From: Aerococcus sp. | GTDB lineage: Bacteria > Bacillota > Bacilli > Lactobacillales > Aerococcaceae | Assembly: GCA_022768285.1 (NCBI GenBank) | Contig: JALEMJ010000014.1 | Span: 1 to 64,000, forward strand | Reading direction: 5' to 3' | DNA: 64,000 nucleotides | Part shown: one piece after another, positions 39,637 through 49,476 of the stretch | Position numbering within the stretch: position 1 is the first letter of the stretch | How the letters are laid out: each line of letters starts with the position of its first letter | Program-made: the position numbers and the translations under genes | Notes under the pieces: model-generated | What the model was told of the DNA's origin: nothing | Databases searched by the model: none | The model's input: the letters and a program-made list of their open reading frames with translations, nothing else

Positions 39637-40656
39637 ATGACATCAGTTTTTCAGGGTAGAAGTTTACTCGCTGAAAAAGATTTTAGCCGTGAAGAATTAG
39701 AATACCTAATTGATTTTACCTTACACTTGAAAGATTTGAAGAAACGTAGCATTCCACATCACTATCTTGAAGGTAAAAACATTGCGTTGCTGTTCGAAAA
39801 AACTTCGACTCGTACACGTTCGGCATTCACCACCGCAGCGATTGACTTAGGAGCTCATCCAGAATACTTGGGCGCTAACGATATTCAGCTCGGTAAGAAA
39901 GAATCCGTTGAAGATACTGCAAAAGTTTTAGGAAGTATGTTCGATGGGATTGAATTCCGTGGTTTCCGTCAAGAAGTTGTTGAAGATTTGGCTAAATACT
40001 CCGGTGTTCCTGTATGGAATGGATTGACAGACCAATGGCATCCAACCCAGATGATTGCTGACTACGCAACAATTAAAGAAAACTTCGACCGTCTCGAAGG
40101 CATCAACCTCGTTTATGTCGGTGATGGCCGTAATAACGTTGCAAACAGTTTATTAGTTACTGGTGCAATCTTAGGTGTTAACGTTCGTATTTGTTCACCA
40201 AAAGAATTGTTCCCAAGCAAAGAAATTGTTGATTTAGCTGAAGGTTTTGCAAAAGAATCAGGTGCAAAACTCTTAATCACTGATGATGTTGAGGAAGGTG
40301 TGAAAGATGCGAATGCCATTTACACCGACGTTTGGGTATCAATGGGTGAAGAAGATAAATTTGAAGAACGTGTGAACTTGCTCAAACCTTACCAAGTAAA
40401 CATGGACTTGATCAACAAGACAGGCAACCAGGACGGCGATTTGATTGTCCTACACTGCTTACCAGCTTTCCACGATACCGAAACACAATACGGTAAGATG
40501 GTATCTGACAAATTCGGTGTATCTGAAATGGAAATTACCGATGAAGTATTCCGCAGTAAATACGGACGTCAATTCCAAGAAGCTGAAAATCGTATGCATT
40601 CCATTAAGGCTATCATGGCTGCTACGTTAGGAAACTTATTTATTCCTAAAGTTTAG
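39637..40656 (+). CDS. arcB: Ornithine carbamoyltransferase (catabolic)
   Basis: ArcB turns citrulline and phosphate into ornithine and carbamoyl phosphate. The 339-residue protein has the carbamoyl-phosphate site STRTRSAF (about 56-63), [13 protein letters not shown], and the ornithine-binding HCLPAFHD. It starts 31 nt after arcA, behind AGAAGGAG. A hairpin terminator stands between it and arcC. Confidence 0.98.
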   Translation: MTSVFQGRSLLAEKDFSREELEYLIDFTLHLKDLKKRSIPHHYLEGKNIALLFEKTSTRTRSAFTTAAIDLGAHPEYLGANDIQLGKKESVEDTAKVLGSMFDGIEFRGFRQEVVEDLAKYSGVPVWNGLTDQWHPTQMIADYATIKENFDRLEGINLVYVGDGRNNVANSLLVTGAILGVNVRICSPKELFPSKEIVDLAEGFAKESGAKLLITDDVEEGVKDANAIYTDVWVSMGEEDKFEERVNLLKPYQVNMDLINKTGNQDGDLIVLHCLPAFHDTETQYGKMVSDKFGVSEMEITDEVFRSKYGRQFQEAENRMHSIKAIMAATLGNLFIPKV

Positions 40657-40667
40657 GGATGTTCTGA

Positions 40668-40705
40668 TAAAGCAGCATGAATTCTTCATGCTGCTTTATT
40701 TTTTT
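40668..40705 (+). terminator. Terminator between arcB and arcC
   Basis: The perfect stem AAAGCAGCATGAA/TTCATGCTGCTTT has a 3-nt loop and is followed by ATTTTTTT. It should lower transcription of arcC and later genes relative to arcAB, or be partly read through. Confidence 0.88.
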
Positions 40706-40745
40706 ACAATTAATTACCTATAAGATATAAAAAGGAGAAACATCA

Positions 40746-41681
40746 ATGAGTGAAAAAGTTGTTATTGCTTTAGGTGGCAATGCGATTTTGTCAAAAGATG
40801 CTTCGGCACAGGCACAACAAGAAGCATTAGCACAGACAGCATCATACTTAATTAAATTAATTGAGAATGGCGATCAATTAGTCATCTCACACGGTAATGG
40901 CCCACAAGTAGGTAACTTATTACTGCAACAGGAAGCTGCAGACTCTGAAAAGAACCCAGCGTTACCGCTGGATACATGTGTGGCTATGACACAAGGTAGC
41001 ATTGGTTACTGGCTATCGAGTGCGCTAAAGAATGAAATGGCTAAACACAACATTGATAAAGAAGTTGCTACACTCTTAACAAGCGTTGTGGTTAGCGAAT
41101 CCGATCCAGCATTTGCAGATCCAAGTAAACCGATCGGCCCATTCATCAGCGAAGAAGAAGCCAAAGAACAGATTGCGCAAGGCTACAACTTTAAAGAAGA
41201 TGCTGGTCGCGGTTGGCGAAAAGTTGTCGCAAGTCCTAAACCGGTCGATATTCGTGAATCAAAGACGATTCAACGACTAATTGAAGACGATGTCATCACT
41301 ATTTCCTGTGGTGGTGGGGGAATCCCAGTACTCGAAGGCGACGGTCGCGGTGTCGAAGCGGTTATTGATAAAGACTTTGCTTCAGAATTACTCGCTGAGC
41401 AGGTTGATGCCGACCGTTTGATTATCTTGACGGGTGTAGACAACGTATACCTCAACTACGGCAAACCGGATGAACAGAAACTGGAAGAAGTTACGGTACC
41501 TGAATTGGAACAATACCTCGCAGCCGGTCACTTTGCGCCGGGGAGTATGAAACCGAAGATTGAAGCTGTTCTGAAATTTGTTAAGGGTCATGATGAACGC
41601 TCGGCGGTGATTACGTCATTGGAGAATCTAGGCCGTATCGGCGAAACAGGCACCGTAGGAACAGTTATTGTTAATAACTAG
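40746..41681 (+). CDS. arcC: Carbamate kinase
   Basis: ArcC makes ATP from ADP and carbamoyl phosphate, the energy-yielding step of the ADI pathway. The 311-residue protein has the N-terminal [20 protein letters not shown], the central CGGGGIPV and the C-terminal GTVGTVI. AAAAGGAG stands 7 nt before the ATG. The Crp/Fnr regulator follows after 8 nt. Confidence 0.97.
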   Translation: MSEKVVIALGGNAILSKDASAQAQQEALAQTASYLIKLIENGDQLVISHGNGPQVGNLLLQQEAADSEKNPALPLDTCVAMTQGSIGYWLSSALKNEMAKHNIDKEVATLLTSVVVSESDPAFADPSKPIGPFISEEEAKEQIAQGYNFKEDAGRGWRKVVASPKPVDIRESKTIQRLIEDDVITISCGGGGIPVLEGDGRGVEAVIDKDFASELLAEQVDADRLIILTGVDNVYLNYGKPDEQKLEEVTVPELEQYLAAGHFAPGSMKPKIEAVLKFVKGHDERSAVITSLENLGRIGETGTVGTVIVNN

Positions 41682-41689
41682 GAGTTCGT

Positions 41690-42376
41690 ATGTCTGAAGA
41701 TAGATTTTTAGGGAATTTATCCTCATTTTCGATGTTATCGCTCGCTGAGATCGATGAAATCTATGCCAAGAGTAAAACCAGAAAATACACGAAGAATCAG
41801 GTATTGTTCTACGGAGGCGATGAGATGACGCATTTATATATCCTGTCATCGGGATATGTTCGTCTTGAAAAGAACGACAAGGAGGACAAATTTCGCTATC
41901 TTGATTTTTTGAATCGTGAAAAACTCTTCCCAGTGATGGGGATGCCAGACGCTGATGTTTATGCGTACAGTGCCATCGCACAGACGGATATCGAAATTAG
42001 GATTATACCAATCGCGGTGATCCGTCAACTTCTAGATACGAATACTGATTTTTTGAGGTATTGGATAGGCTATCAGTCAGATATAATAAGAAAGTACATG
42101 ACACGGATTCAAGGCATGTCAGTGAACAGTGCGTTGGATCGCGTGACGGGAGTGCTCAAAGTTCTTGCATTTTCGATTGGGGAACGCAATGTTGTCACTC
42201 AGCATATCGAATTGGGGTGCCCGATAGCCATCAAGGATATTGCAGTGATGAGCGGTACAACCAGAGAAACAGCAGGAATTATGATCAAGCGACTCGTCAA
42301 TATGGGGTGCATTGATTATCAGCATAAACAGTTCGTGTACTTAGACAGATTTTTGAAGAAAGGAGGCGAACTGTGA
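41690..42376 (+). CDS. Crp/Fnr-family regulator, ArcR-like
   Basis: The 228-residue protein has an N-terminal cyclic-nucleotide-type beta domain (QVLFYGGDEMTHLYILSSGYVRLEK), a long dimer helix and a C-terminal winged HTH (IKDIAVMSGTTRETAGIMIKRLVNMG). Crp/Fnr regulators of this type sit inside ADI clusters of Lactobacillales and Bacillales and activate them under low oxygen or energy need. No iron-sulfur cysteine cluster is visible. It is cotranscribed with arcC and the antiporter. Confidence 0.9.
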   Translation: MSEDRFLGNLSSFSMLSLAEIDEIYAKSKTRKYTKNQVLFYGGDEMTHLYILSSGYVRLEKNDKEDKFRYLDFLNREKLFPVMGMPDADVYAYSAIAQTDIEIRIIPIAVIRQLLDTNTDFLRYWIGYQSDIIRKYMTRIQGMSVNSALDRVTGVLKVLAFSIGERNVVTQHIELGCPIAIKDIAVMSGTTRETAGIMIKRLVNMGCIDYQHKQFVYLDRFLKKGGEL

Positions 42377-42401
42377 TTTTATAGACACAGTTCAATCAAT
42401 T

Positions 42402-43850
42402 ATGGCTAAAAAAGAGAAAAAATCGTTCCAGATTTCTTCGTTTAGTATTCTCTTTATTATATTGATTATTTTAGGTATCATCACGATGCTGTTAAATGGT
42501 CAAGGATTTGCGCCGCAAACTGTGGATGGAACGACAATCGATCATGTGGTTGGTGCTAAGTTCTCAGATATTATCATGGCACCATTCCAAGGATTCCAAG
42601 AGGCAATTGAGATTAGTATCTTTATTCTCGTATTAGGGGGATTCTTGAATATTGTGACGCAAACCGGCGCATTAGAGGCAGGTATTCAGACGGTTGTTAA
42701 GAAATTAAAAGGTAATGAAATTACCATTATACCGATCTTAATGACGTTATTCTCTATCGGGGGAACAGCCTATGGGATGGCTGAAGAAACAATTCCATTC
42801 TACGCGCTGTTATCAATCACGATGGTTGCTGCTGGATTTGATACCGTGGTTGCTTCCGGTACCGTGTTACTCGGGGCCGGTTCCGGGGTACTGGGGTCGA
42901 CCATCAACCCGTTTGCTACCGGGGTGGCAATGGATGCACTGAGAGGTGTTGGGATCACACCGAACACCGGGCTGATTTTAGCTATCGGGTTTGTTATCTG
43001 GGGAGTGACCACCGCATTTTCAATATTTGTGGTGATGTCCTATGCGAAGAAACTTAAACAGGACAAAGGCTCAACAATTCTTTCGCTACAAGAGCAAGAA
43101 GATATGCAGAAAAACTTTGTCGAGGGTAAGGACACTGATATTGAATTTACCGGGAAACATAAAGCAGTATTAACAATTTTCGGCTTCTGTTTCCTGATCA
43201 TGATTATTTCCTTGATTCCGTGGGGAGATTTTGGCGTGACATTCTTTGACGGCTGGACATCCTTCTTAACGGGTAATAGCTTCGGTGAATGGTACTTTGC
43301 TGACTTAGCAATGTGGTTCTTCATTGTATCGATTATTGTGGCTGTTATTGCCGGTTATAGCGAACAAGAAACGATCGATAATTTTATCGATGGGACCAAA
43401 GATATGATCTCAGTTGTGTTAATTATCGTAGTTGCGCGTGGGGTTTCCGTCTTAATGACGCAAACGCACCTCGACTTACTGATCTTAGATAAAGCAGCTG
43501 GTATCCTGAGCGGTTTATCACCAGTACTGTTTGTTATCGGTTCTTACATCCTGTACTTAGGATTGTCATTCCTGATTCCATCGACATCCGGTTTGGCAGT
43601 TGTATCGATGCCAGTGATGGGTGGATTAGCACAGCAGCTCGGCTTGAGCCCAGAAGTAATGACGATGATCTTCGTTGCAGCTTGTGGATTGGTCAACCTT
43701 GTAACACCAACATCCGGGGTTGTCATGGGTGGATTGAATATCGCCAAAGTGAACTACCCAACGTGGATTAAGTTCATGAGAAAACCATTAATTGTGATTG
43801 CCATCCTCAATATTATTATCTTAGTTGCAGCGATGTTAATCGTTTCCTAG
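42402..43850 (+). CDS. Arginine/ornithine antiporter-type permease, YfcC family
   Basis: This 482-residue membrane protein has about 11-12 hydrophobic segments. The family blocks GGTAYGMAEETIPFYALL and GSTINPFATGVAMDALRG lie in the first half, and FLIPSTSGLAVVSMPVMGGLAQQLG in the second. In ADI clusters this YfcC-type carrier exchanges external arginine for ornithine and replaces the classical ArcD. No ribosome site stands directly before ATG 42402. The nearest AAAGGAGG (about 42359-42366) serves a tiny GTG frame or lies too far, so translation may depend on coupling. Confidence 0.88.
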   Translation: MAKKEKKSFQISSFSILFIILIILGIITMLLNGQGFAPQTVDGTTIDHVVGAKFSDIIMAPFQGFQEAIEISIFILVLGGFLNIVTQTGALEAGIQTVVKKLKGNEITIIPILMTLFSIGGTAYGMAEETIPFYALLSITMVAAGFDTVVASGTVLLGAGSGVLGSTINPFATGVAMDALRGVGITPNTGLILAIGFVIWGVTTAFSIFVVMSYAKKLKQDKGSTILSLQEQEDMQKNFVEGKDTDIEFTGKHKAVLTIFGFCFLIMIISLIPWGDFGVTFFDGWTSFLTGNSFGEWYFADLAMWFFIVSIIVAVIAGYSEQETIDNFIDGTKDMISVVLIIVVARGVSVLMTQTHLDLLILDKAAGILSGLSPVLFVIGSYILYLGLSFLIPSTSGLAVVSMPVMGGLAQQLGLSPEVMTMIFVAACGLVNLVTPTSGVVMGGLNIAKVNYPTWIKFMRKPLIVIAILNIIILVAAMLIVS

Positions 43851-43871
43851 TGGCTACTCTAATTGAATGAG

Positions 43872-43911
43872 ATACTCGATATGTCTTTATTGATATGTCG
43901 GGTATTTTTTT
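43872..43911 (+). terminator. Terminator of the arc cluster
   Basis: An imperfect stem (ATACTCGATATG with TATGTCGGGTAT) is followed by seven T, about 22 nt after the permease gene. Confidence 0.8.
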
Positions 43912-44094
43912 ATATTGCGCCTCTAACTTACTGAATTTATGGTAAAATTACTAAGGGTATGGTGATTGTTGTTTCTATTTTGCCTGATTGAAGGAGCAAT
44001 GGATTACCTGCCCTTTTCATATTATAAAATTGTTAATAGTTAAAAATAAAATAATCGTATGCATACAGATGATATCAGTTGGAGGGATTAGACA

Positions 44095-45792
44095 ATGGAC
44101 AATAAAGCAACCATCGCCCACGTACTACATCCACTTGTAGAGGATGGATTTACAGAAGAAGACTTGCGCAATGTGCTCGAAGTGCCGAAAGACGCAAGCA
44201 ACGGGGATATCGCGTTCCCAGCATTTCAATTAGCGAAAGTGCGTCATCAAAACCCGAAGGAAATTGCGGAAGATATTGTTTCAAAGTTACCAGAAGATGA
44301 CAGATACACAGCTGTCAAAGCGGTCGGACCTTACGTAAACTTTTACTTAAACCGTGACGCAGAGTTCAAAGCAATTGTTTCGGAAGTTTTGACACAGGGT
44401 TCAGACTACGGGTCCGATGATCTCGGTCGAGGCCGCAATGTAACGATCGACATGTCATCACCGAATATCGCGAAACCAATGTCTATGGGCCATTTGCGCT
44501 CGACAGTTATCGGGAACTCGCTCGCAGAGATCGTGCGCAAGATGAACTATACGCCGGTTAAGATCAATCACCTCGGTGACTGGGGTACACAGTTCGGGAA
44601 ATTGATTGTTGCTTATCGCAGTTGGGGCAATCCGGAACGCGTGGAAGCCGATCCGATCAATGAATTAGTAAAATTATACGTTGAATTCCACGAGCGTGCG
44701 GAAGCAGAACCAGAGCTCAATGATGAAGCGCGTGCGACTTTCCGTGCTTTAGAGGAAGGCGATCCAGAAGTTACCGCCCTCTGGCAAAAATTCAAGACGG
44801 CCTCCCTTGAGGAATTCCAGACCGTTTACGATCGTTTAAATATTCAATTCGATTCTTATACGGGTGAATCCTTCTACAACGATAAAATGGATGAGATTGT
44901 CGATGACTTAACAGAAAAAGGGCTATTGAAGAAAAATAAGGGTGCGATGATTGTTGAATTGGACGATCAAGAATTGCCACCAGCATTGATCAAGAAGTCG
45001 GATGGCGCAACACTGTACATCACGCGTGACTTAGCGACTGCGTACTACCGTAAACGCACTTACGATTTTGCGCAGAGTTTGTATGTCGTTGGTAGCGAGC
45101 AATCTGTCCACTTCGAACAGTTAAAAGCCGTGCTCCAGAAACTCGGCAAAGACTGGCAGAAAGATATGCATCACATCAAGTTCGGATTGATTACAGTCAA
45201 TGGTAAGAAATTATCCACGCGTAAAGGGAAGATTATTCTCTTGAAAGACGTATTGGATCGTGCCGTCGACCTTGCGCACGAACAGATCGAAGCGAAGAAT
45301 CCAGACTTAGCAGATAAAGATGCGATTGCGGAAGCAGTTGGTACCGGTGCGGTGGTATTCCACGACTTGAAGAATGAACGTATCAACAACTTTGACTTCA
45401 ACATCGAAGAGGTTGTTCAGTTCGAAGGGGAGACCGGTCCGTACGTTCAATATGCGAATGCGCGTGCTCACAGTATCTTGCGTAAAGCAGGGGACGTTGA
45501 TACGGATCTTACGGACATTGAAGCACTCGATGATGATTACAGCTGGCGTATTGTGAAACGTTTGGGCGATTACCCAACGATCACTCGTCGTGCCTTTGAT
45601 CGTTATGAGCCATCTGTCATCGCAAAATACGCGATCGATCTCGCACAGGACTTCAACAAATACTACGGCAACACGCGAATTTTGAACGACGACGCGCAGA
45701 TGAGTGCACGTCTAGCCCTCGTCAAAGCTGTTACCGTTGTCTTAGAAGATGCACTCTCGCTCTTAGGCGTCAAAGCACCACAGGAAATGTAG
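44095..45792 (+). CDS. argS: Arginyl-tRNA synthetase
   Basis: This class I synthetase charges tRNA-Arg. The 565-residue protein has an N-terminal Add-1 domain (1-105), the HIGH-type SPNIAKPMSMGHLRSTVIG, the KMSK-type KLSTRKGKI and the DALR anticodon-binding domain ending LSLLGVKAPQEM. GGAGGG stands 8 nt before the ATG. It follows the arginine catabolic cluster but has a separate leader of about 180 nt, which I scanned without finding a T-box. Confidence 0.97.
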   Translation: MDNKATIAHVLHPLVEDGFTEEDLRNVLEVPKDASNGDIAFPAFQLAKVRHQNPKEIAEDIVSKLPEDDRYTAVKAVGPYVNFYLNRDAEFKAIVSEVLTQGSDYGSDDLGRGRNVTIDMSSPNIAKPMSMGHLRSTVIGNSLAEIVRKMNYTPVKINHLGDWGTQFGKLIVAYRSWGNPERVEADPINELVKLYVEFHERAEAEPELNDEARATFRALEEGDPEVTALWQKFKTASLEEFQTVYDRLNIQFDSYTGESFYNDKMDEIVDDLTEKGLLKKNKGAMIVELDDQELPPALIKKSDGATLYITRDLATAYYRKRTYDFAQSLYVVGSEQSVHFEQLKAVLQKLGKDWQKDMHHIKFGLITVNGKKLSTRKGKIILLKDVLDRAVDLAHEQIEAKNPDLADKDAIAEAVGTGAVVFHDLKNERINNFDFNIEEVVQFEGETGPYVQYANARAHSILRKAGDVDTDLTDIEALDDDYSWRIVKRLGDYPTITRRAFDRYEPSVIAKYAIDLAQDFNKYYGNTRILNDDAQMSARLALVKAVTVVLEDALSLLGVKAPQEM

Positions 45793-45812
45793 TATCATCG
45801 AAATTAGCATGC

Positions 45813-45844
45813 AAAGAGGAGATACTGAGGTATCTCCTTTTTTA
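45813..45844 (+). terminator. Terminator of argS
   Basis: The stem GGAGATAC/GTATCTCC with loop TGAG is followed by six T. Confidence 0.88.
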
Positions 45845-46131
45845 TAGCATAAAAATGTGTAAAGAACAGAACCAATTGAGATGCGCAATGCTTGGTTGCC
45901 GAAGGAGCTTTACCATTCGCTATGGATCTGACACAGCGCGATAAGGACGGATTAGCCATTCAACAATTAACAAGCGATTGGCTGATAGCAACTTTCGATA
46001 TTCCACAGAAAATCAACGAATGGGTGATACATGATTTGTAGGTCCAGGACAACTCTTATTGCATCATCTGCGTTTCCTGATCTATCATAGAAGAGAACAA
46101 CACTTTTTAGAGAGGGAAGCGATAGAAAATA
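45845..46131 (+). pseudogene. Gap with an unrecognised short or decayed ORF
   Basis: No convincing gene fills this stretch. One frame gives MRNAWLPKELYHSLWI then a stop. An overlapping frame from ATG 45922 to 46041 encodes 39 residues (MDLTQRDKDGLAIQ...). Neither has a good ribosome site. The two pieces read as if they were once one frame, so this may be a gene remnant. I do not recognise its family. Confidence 0.3.
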
Positions 46132-46779
46132 ATGAAGCAAAGAAAACTAGGGATTAAGATTATTTGTTTTATTATTGGTGTGTATATCAATGCATTCGGG
46201 ATTGATCTCGTGACGAAGGGAAATCTCGGTACATCACCAATTTCGAGTGTAGCATACGTACTCAGCCTGAGGTTTGATGCGCTGAGCTTTGGGATGGCAA
46301 CATTCCTAATGAATGCAGTATTTCTGGTAATGCAGATTATTATTCTGAGAGGGAAGTTCAATCTGCCTTTACTCTTGCAGTTACCTGCGAGTTTCTTGCT
46401 AGGCTTTTTTGTTAATGTCAATATGGCATTACTCGATTTTCTAAATCCAACAAATCTATTCATGCAATTGATAAGCGTTCTGTTGGGATGTTTAATCCTT
46501 GGACTCGGGGTCAGTATCGAGGTAGCGCCTAATATCGTAAAGATTCCAGGTGAAGGTATCGTCTACACCATGTCTGAAGTCTATCATGGAGTGTTCGGTC
46601 ACATCAAAGTATCCTTCGATATTACGCTTGTTATTATTTCGGTCATTCTGTCATTTATCTTCTTTGGTAGACTCAATGGGCTCGGTATAGGGACGATTAT
46701 TTCAGCGCTGCTGGTCGGTAGATTCGTGAATCTTTTCAACCGCTTATTGACGCCAACTTATGATCGCTTCATTCGCTGA
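46132..46779 (+). CDS. YczE/YitT-family membrane protein
   Basis: The 215-residue protein has five or six hydrophobic segments. It contains the family feature of an N-terminal helix followed by KGNLGTSPISSVAYVLSL, and VAPNIVKIPGEGIVYTMSEVY in the middle. Members of this YitT/YczE group have no well-settled function; some are linked to secretion or peptide production. Its ribosome site is weak (GAGAGGGAAG further upstream). It is probably transcribed alone. Confidence 0.75.
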   Translation: MKQRKLGIKIICFIIGVYINAFGIDLVTKGNLGTSPISSVAYVLSLRFDALSFGMATFLMNAVFLVMQIIILRGKFNLPLLLQLPASFLLGFFVNVNMALLDFLNPTNLFMQLISVLLGCLILGLGVSIEVAPNIVKIPGEGIVYTMSEVYHGVFGHIKVSFDITLVIISVILSFIFFGRLNGLGIGTIISALLVGRFVNLFNRLLTPTYDRFIR

Positions 46780-46894
46780 TCATGTATGAAAAACAGTATT
46801 CATTGTAATCTTTTATAACCTAAAATTGCCCTTTATTCCTGCGAACTATATAATTAAAGGGTAAAGTAAACAGGGCAATGATAAGGAGGATTAC

Positions 46895-47689
46895 ATGGAT
46901 AAACAATCGATTAAGCGTTGGCACTATATCGCGATCGGCTTTTTTGTGGCGACGCTGATATTGAACTATATGGGCGCGTTCGGTTGGCTGTTTCCGTACA
47001 CGCAACAAGAGATCTCAGATATGCATTTGGACCTCTTGGCACCAGCCGGTTTCACATTCTCGATCTGGGGCTTGATCTATATCGGAATGGCTGTCGTACT
47101 GGCGTTTCCGTTTTTTACGAAAATGAAGCAGAGTACGCAGCGCTTCTACTACGGTGAGATGATTCCATTATTTATTTTATGGAACATCTTCAACATTATC
47201 TGGACGATTGCGTGGAACTTGGATTGGATCTTTGTCGCACTGATCGCGATCGTGTTGTACACGTTGACGCTATTATTTATGGTTAAACGTCTCAACGATC
47301 GTCCGGACGTGGTACGGCCACTCCGTTGGGTACTGACACTTCCAATCGGTCTACATGCCGGTTGGTTAACGTTTGCGACGTTCACGAATGTGATGACCTG
47401 GTTCGTTAAACTTGGCATGAACGGTCTGTCATTCTTCGGGGGCTTGTTCGCGATTCTATTTATGATCGCAGCCACGGTAGCAGTATTATTCCTGTTCATG
47501 GTGTTCGACAACTGGGCGTTAACCGTTCCAGCGCTCTGGGCACTGTTCGGGGTCTTTATGAAACAGCGTCCTGGCTCTGACTTCATGAATTCAAACGGCT
47601 TTGTGATGTTGATTGCGATTCTGTTATTTATCGCAGCACTCGTACTGCACTTCATGATTTTGCGCACGCACCGCAGACGCGGCTATTAA
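46895..47689 (+). CDS. TspO/MBR-related tryptophan-rich membrane protein
   Basis: The 264-residue protein has seven to eight hydrophobic segments and many tryptophans. APAGFTFSIWGLIYIG (about 50-65) and the C-terminal VPALWALFGVFM resemble the TspO/MBR superfamily, but the protein is longer than the classic 5-helix form. A ligand is not predictable. AAGGAGG stands 7 nt before the ATG. Confidence 0.7.
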   Translation: MDKQSIKRWHYIAIGFFVATLILNYMGAFGWLFPYTQQEISDMHLDLLAPAGFTFSIWGLIYIGMAVVLAFPFFTKMKQSTQRFYYGEMIPLFILWNIFNIIWTIAWNLDWIFVALIAIVLYTLTLLFMVKRLNDRPDVVRPLRWVLTLPIGLHAGWLTFATFTNVMTWFVKLGMNGLSFFGGLFAILFMIAATVAVLFLFMVFDNWALTVPALWALFGVFMKQRPGSDFMNSNGFVMLIAILLFIAALVLHFMILRTHRRRGY

Positions 47690-47851
47690 TAATTGAATAA
47701 TCAGGCAAAAAGAAAAGGTTATTCGTCATATTTAGTTGATGAATAGAAAATTCCAAAGGAATAAGTAGGAAATCAAAGATCTGATTTCCTCTTTTTTCGC
47801 TTAATTGTGAAAAATGAAGGTTATTCATCGTTTTTGATTATAAACGGTAAT

Positions 47852-47887
47852 AAAAACGGGAGCCACTTCAAAGTGGTTCCCGTTTTG
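47852..47887. terminator. Bidirectional terminator before the nuclease gene
   Basis: A nearly perfect stem (AAAACGGGAGCCACTT/AGTGGTTCCCGTTTT) stands just past the end of the minus-strand nuclease gene and beyond the plus-strand TspO-like gene. Confidence 0.87.
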
Positions 47888-47889
47888 TG

Positions 47890-48837
47890 TTAGTCATGAT
47901 TGCTCCCATCAGAATAGTCGATGGTGATTCCAGGCTGGCGATTTGGCACATAAACGTTGAAGCAGAGCCCCTCGCCATCGTCATCGACGGAATAGCCTTC
48001 CATGAAGATCCCTGATGCTAACAAGTTATTACCTTCAAATATCGGCGTGATGCGGTAACGCACGCGATTGCCGGTCTGTTCAATGTAGTTAGCGACGAAG
48101 TTTTCGAACGGCAACATGCCTTCCACGTTGAACCAGCGCGTCCCGGTCATGAGATTCTTCTTGTCGTTCTCACTACCGGTGAGCTGAAAGCCGATCAGAT
48201 GACTGCGGTTATACAGCCAGCCCCCCGAGACACTGTCGTATCTCTTCTGTTTCCATCCGGTCGGTTTAATGCTGGAATCCATCTGGCCGCGCGCATTGGC
48301 AGGCATTAACTCCTCATCCAATAAAGCATCCGCCACTGTCACGCGTCCCAGCGTATCGAGCTGACCGTAGTTCGCGTATGGTTCAGTCGCCGTCAGGTCC
48401 TCATCGGTAAAGTAGGGAATATTGTTGTTGATGGTGACGTAAGTCTGATCATCAGGCACATCCGGAATGGTTAGCTGATCCGGTCGCTCCTGCCCCGAAA
48501 GTTCCACCGGTGACGTGATATCATTATCCGGTGCTGAAGCCGTTTCTGGCGGAGCAGTTGTGTTCCCATTAGTCGTTGCCGGTGCGCTCTGTGTTGGTGG
48601 CGATGATGGCTGTGCTGCGCCTGGTTCGGCATCATAGAACACCTCAGTCGGACCATCCGCATTGTCCGACAACATGAACGCGACCAGTAATAGAATCAGT
48701 CCAACGGGTAGCGTCAGTAGTGGACTCGCCGATGTTTTCTTTTTCTTGTTAGTTTGCGATCGATTGTTGAAATAAGTCATCAATCCAATTACCGGAATGA
48801 GAATGGCAATGATCATGATGATAGTCGCTAATGACAC
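47890..48837 (-). CDS. Secreted or membrane-anchored DNA/RNA non-specific endonuclease
   Basis: The 315-residue protein has two N-terminal hydrophobic segments, a Pro/Ser/Thr/Ala-rich linker (about 70-110), and a C-terminal nuclease domain. That domain has the His-Me-finger catalytic sequence NRSHLIGFQLTG (in place of DRGH), NLMTGTRWFNV with the metal-binding Asn, and GMLPFENFVANYI. It resembles the EndA/DNA-entry type nucleases used in competence or nutrient scavenging. GTG 48837 is chosen because GAAGGAG lies 9 nt upstream; a TTG at 48855 would overlap that site. Confidence 0.85.
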   Translation of the reverse strand: MSLATIIMIIAILIPVIGLMTYFNNRSQTNKKKKTSASPLLTLPVGLILLLVAFMLSDNADGPTEVFYDAEPGAAQPSSPPTQSAPATTNGNTTAPPETASAPDNDITSPVELSGQERPDQLTIPDVPDDQTYVTINNNIPYFTDEDLTATEPYANYGQLDTLGRVTVADALLDEELMPANARGQMDSSIKPTGWKQKRYDSVSGGWLYNRSHLIGFQLTGSENDKKNLMTGTRWFNVEGMLPFENFVANYIEQTGNRVRYRITPIFEGNNLLASGIFMEGYSVDDDGEGLCFNVYVPNRQPGITIDYSDGSNHD

Positions 48838-48907
48838 TGTATACCGCTCCTTCAAAAAAAAAACAGACGCTTCCGCGACAGAAACGTCCGTAATCGTATG
48901 TCATCGA

Positions 48908-48988
48908 TGCGAGAGAAGGGATTTGAACCCTCACGTCGTTAGACACTACCGCCTGAAGATAGCGCGTCTGCCATTCCGCCACTCTCGC
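48908..48988 (-). tRNA. tRNA-Leu (CAG)
   Basis: On the minus strand GCGAGAG pairs with CTCTCGC. The anticodon arm CTATC/GGTAG encloses TTCAGGC with anticodon CAG. A long variable arm (GTGTCTAACGAC) marks a class II tRNA. It is the last gene of the three-tRNA unit. Confidence 0.93.
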
Positions 48989-48998
48989 AAATAAAAAA

Positions 48999-49071
48999 TG
49001 ATTCGTGGGAGGCTCGAACTCCCGACCCTCTGATTAAAAGTCAGATGCTCTACCAACTGAGCTAACGAATC
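48999..49071 (-). tRNA. tRNA-Lys (TTT)
   Basis: On the minus strand GATTCGT pairs with ACGAATC and the anticodon loop CTTTTAA carries TTT. The T arm GGGAG/CTCCC is intact. It is the middle gene of the tRNA unit. Confidence 0.97.
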
Positions 49072-49075
49072 AAGA

Positions 49076-49148
49076 TGGAGAATGAGGGGTTCGAACCCCC
49101 GACATCCTGCTTGTAAGGCAGACGCTCTCCCAGCTGAGCTAATTCTCC
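49076..49148 (-). tRNA. tRNA-Val (TAC)
   Basis: On the minus strand GGAGAAT pairs with ATTCTCC and the anticodon loop CTTACAA carries TAC. The T arm GGGGG/CCCCT closes with one wobble. It is the first gene of the unit. Confidence 0.97.
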
Positions 49149-49179
49149 AAACGGTCACAAATCTCACTGCGACTTATTT

Positions 49180-49208
49180 ATTATAAAAAACGTTACCGTA
49201 AAAGTCAA
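49180..49208 (-). promoter_or_regulatory. Promoter of the tRNA-Val-Lys-Leu unit
   Basis: On the minus strand TTGACT (49208-49203) and TATAAT (49185-49180) are exactly 17 nt apart, about 30 nt ahead of tRNA-Val. Confidence 0.88.
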
Positions 49209-49476
49209 CGCAATTTTTGATGGTAGCGAGTAAAAGCGACAGGCATCTATTAGCTATTTTTCACGGCGATTTCACAATTAATGAGACAATAGCTAATACA
49301 TCATCCCACAGTATATTACTGTTAAATTTTGGGGTAAAAGCCCATAATGATAGGCTTTAATCAAATATATTAGGTTAATGTGTGTCAGCGGTAAGCATCG
49401 TCACTTGCTAAATTTTGTTAAATTTGTTAAAGTCAATAGTGGATCACATGAAGTGAACGTTAAGGAGGTTCTATAC
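49209..49476. other. Intergenic region with no gene
   Basis: This AT-rich stretch lies between the tRNA promoter and the DJ-1/PfpI gene. A frame open from 49378 runs into the downstream gene but has no ribosome site at its start. The promoter of the downstream gene must lie here; I could not assign its boxes with confidence. Confidence 0.5.
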
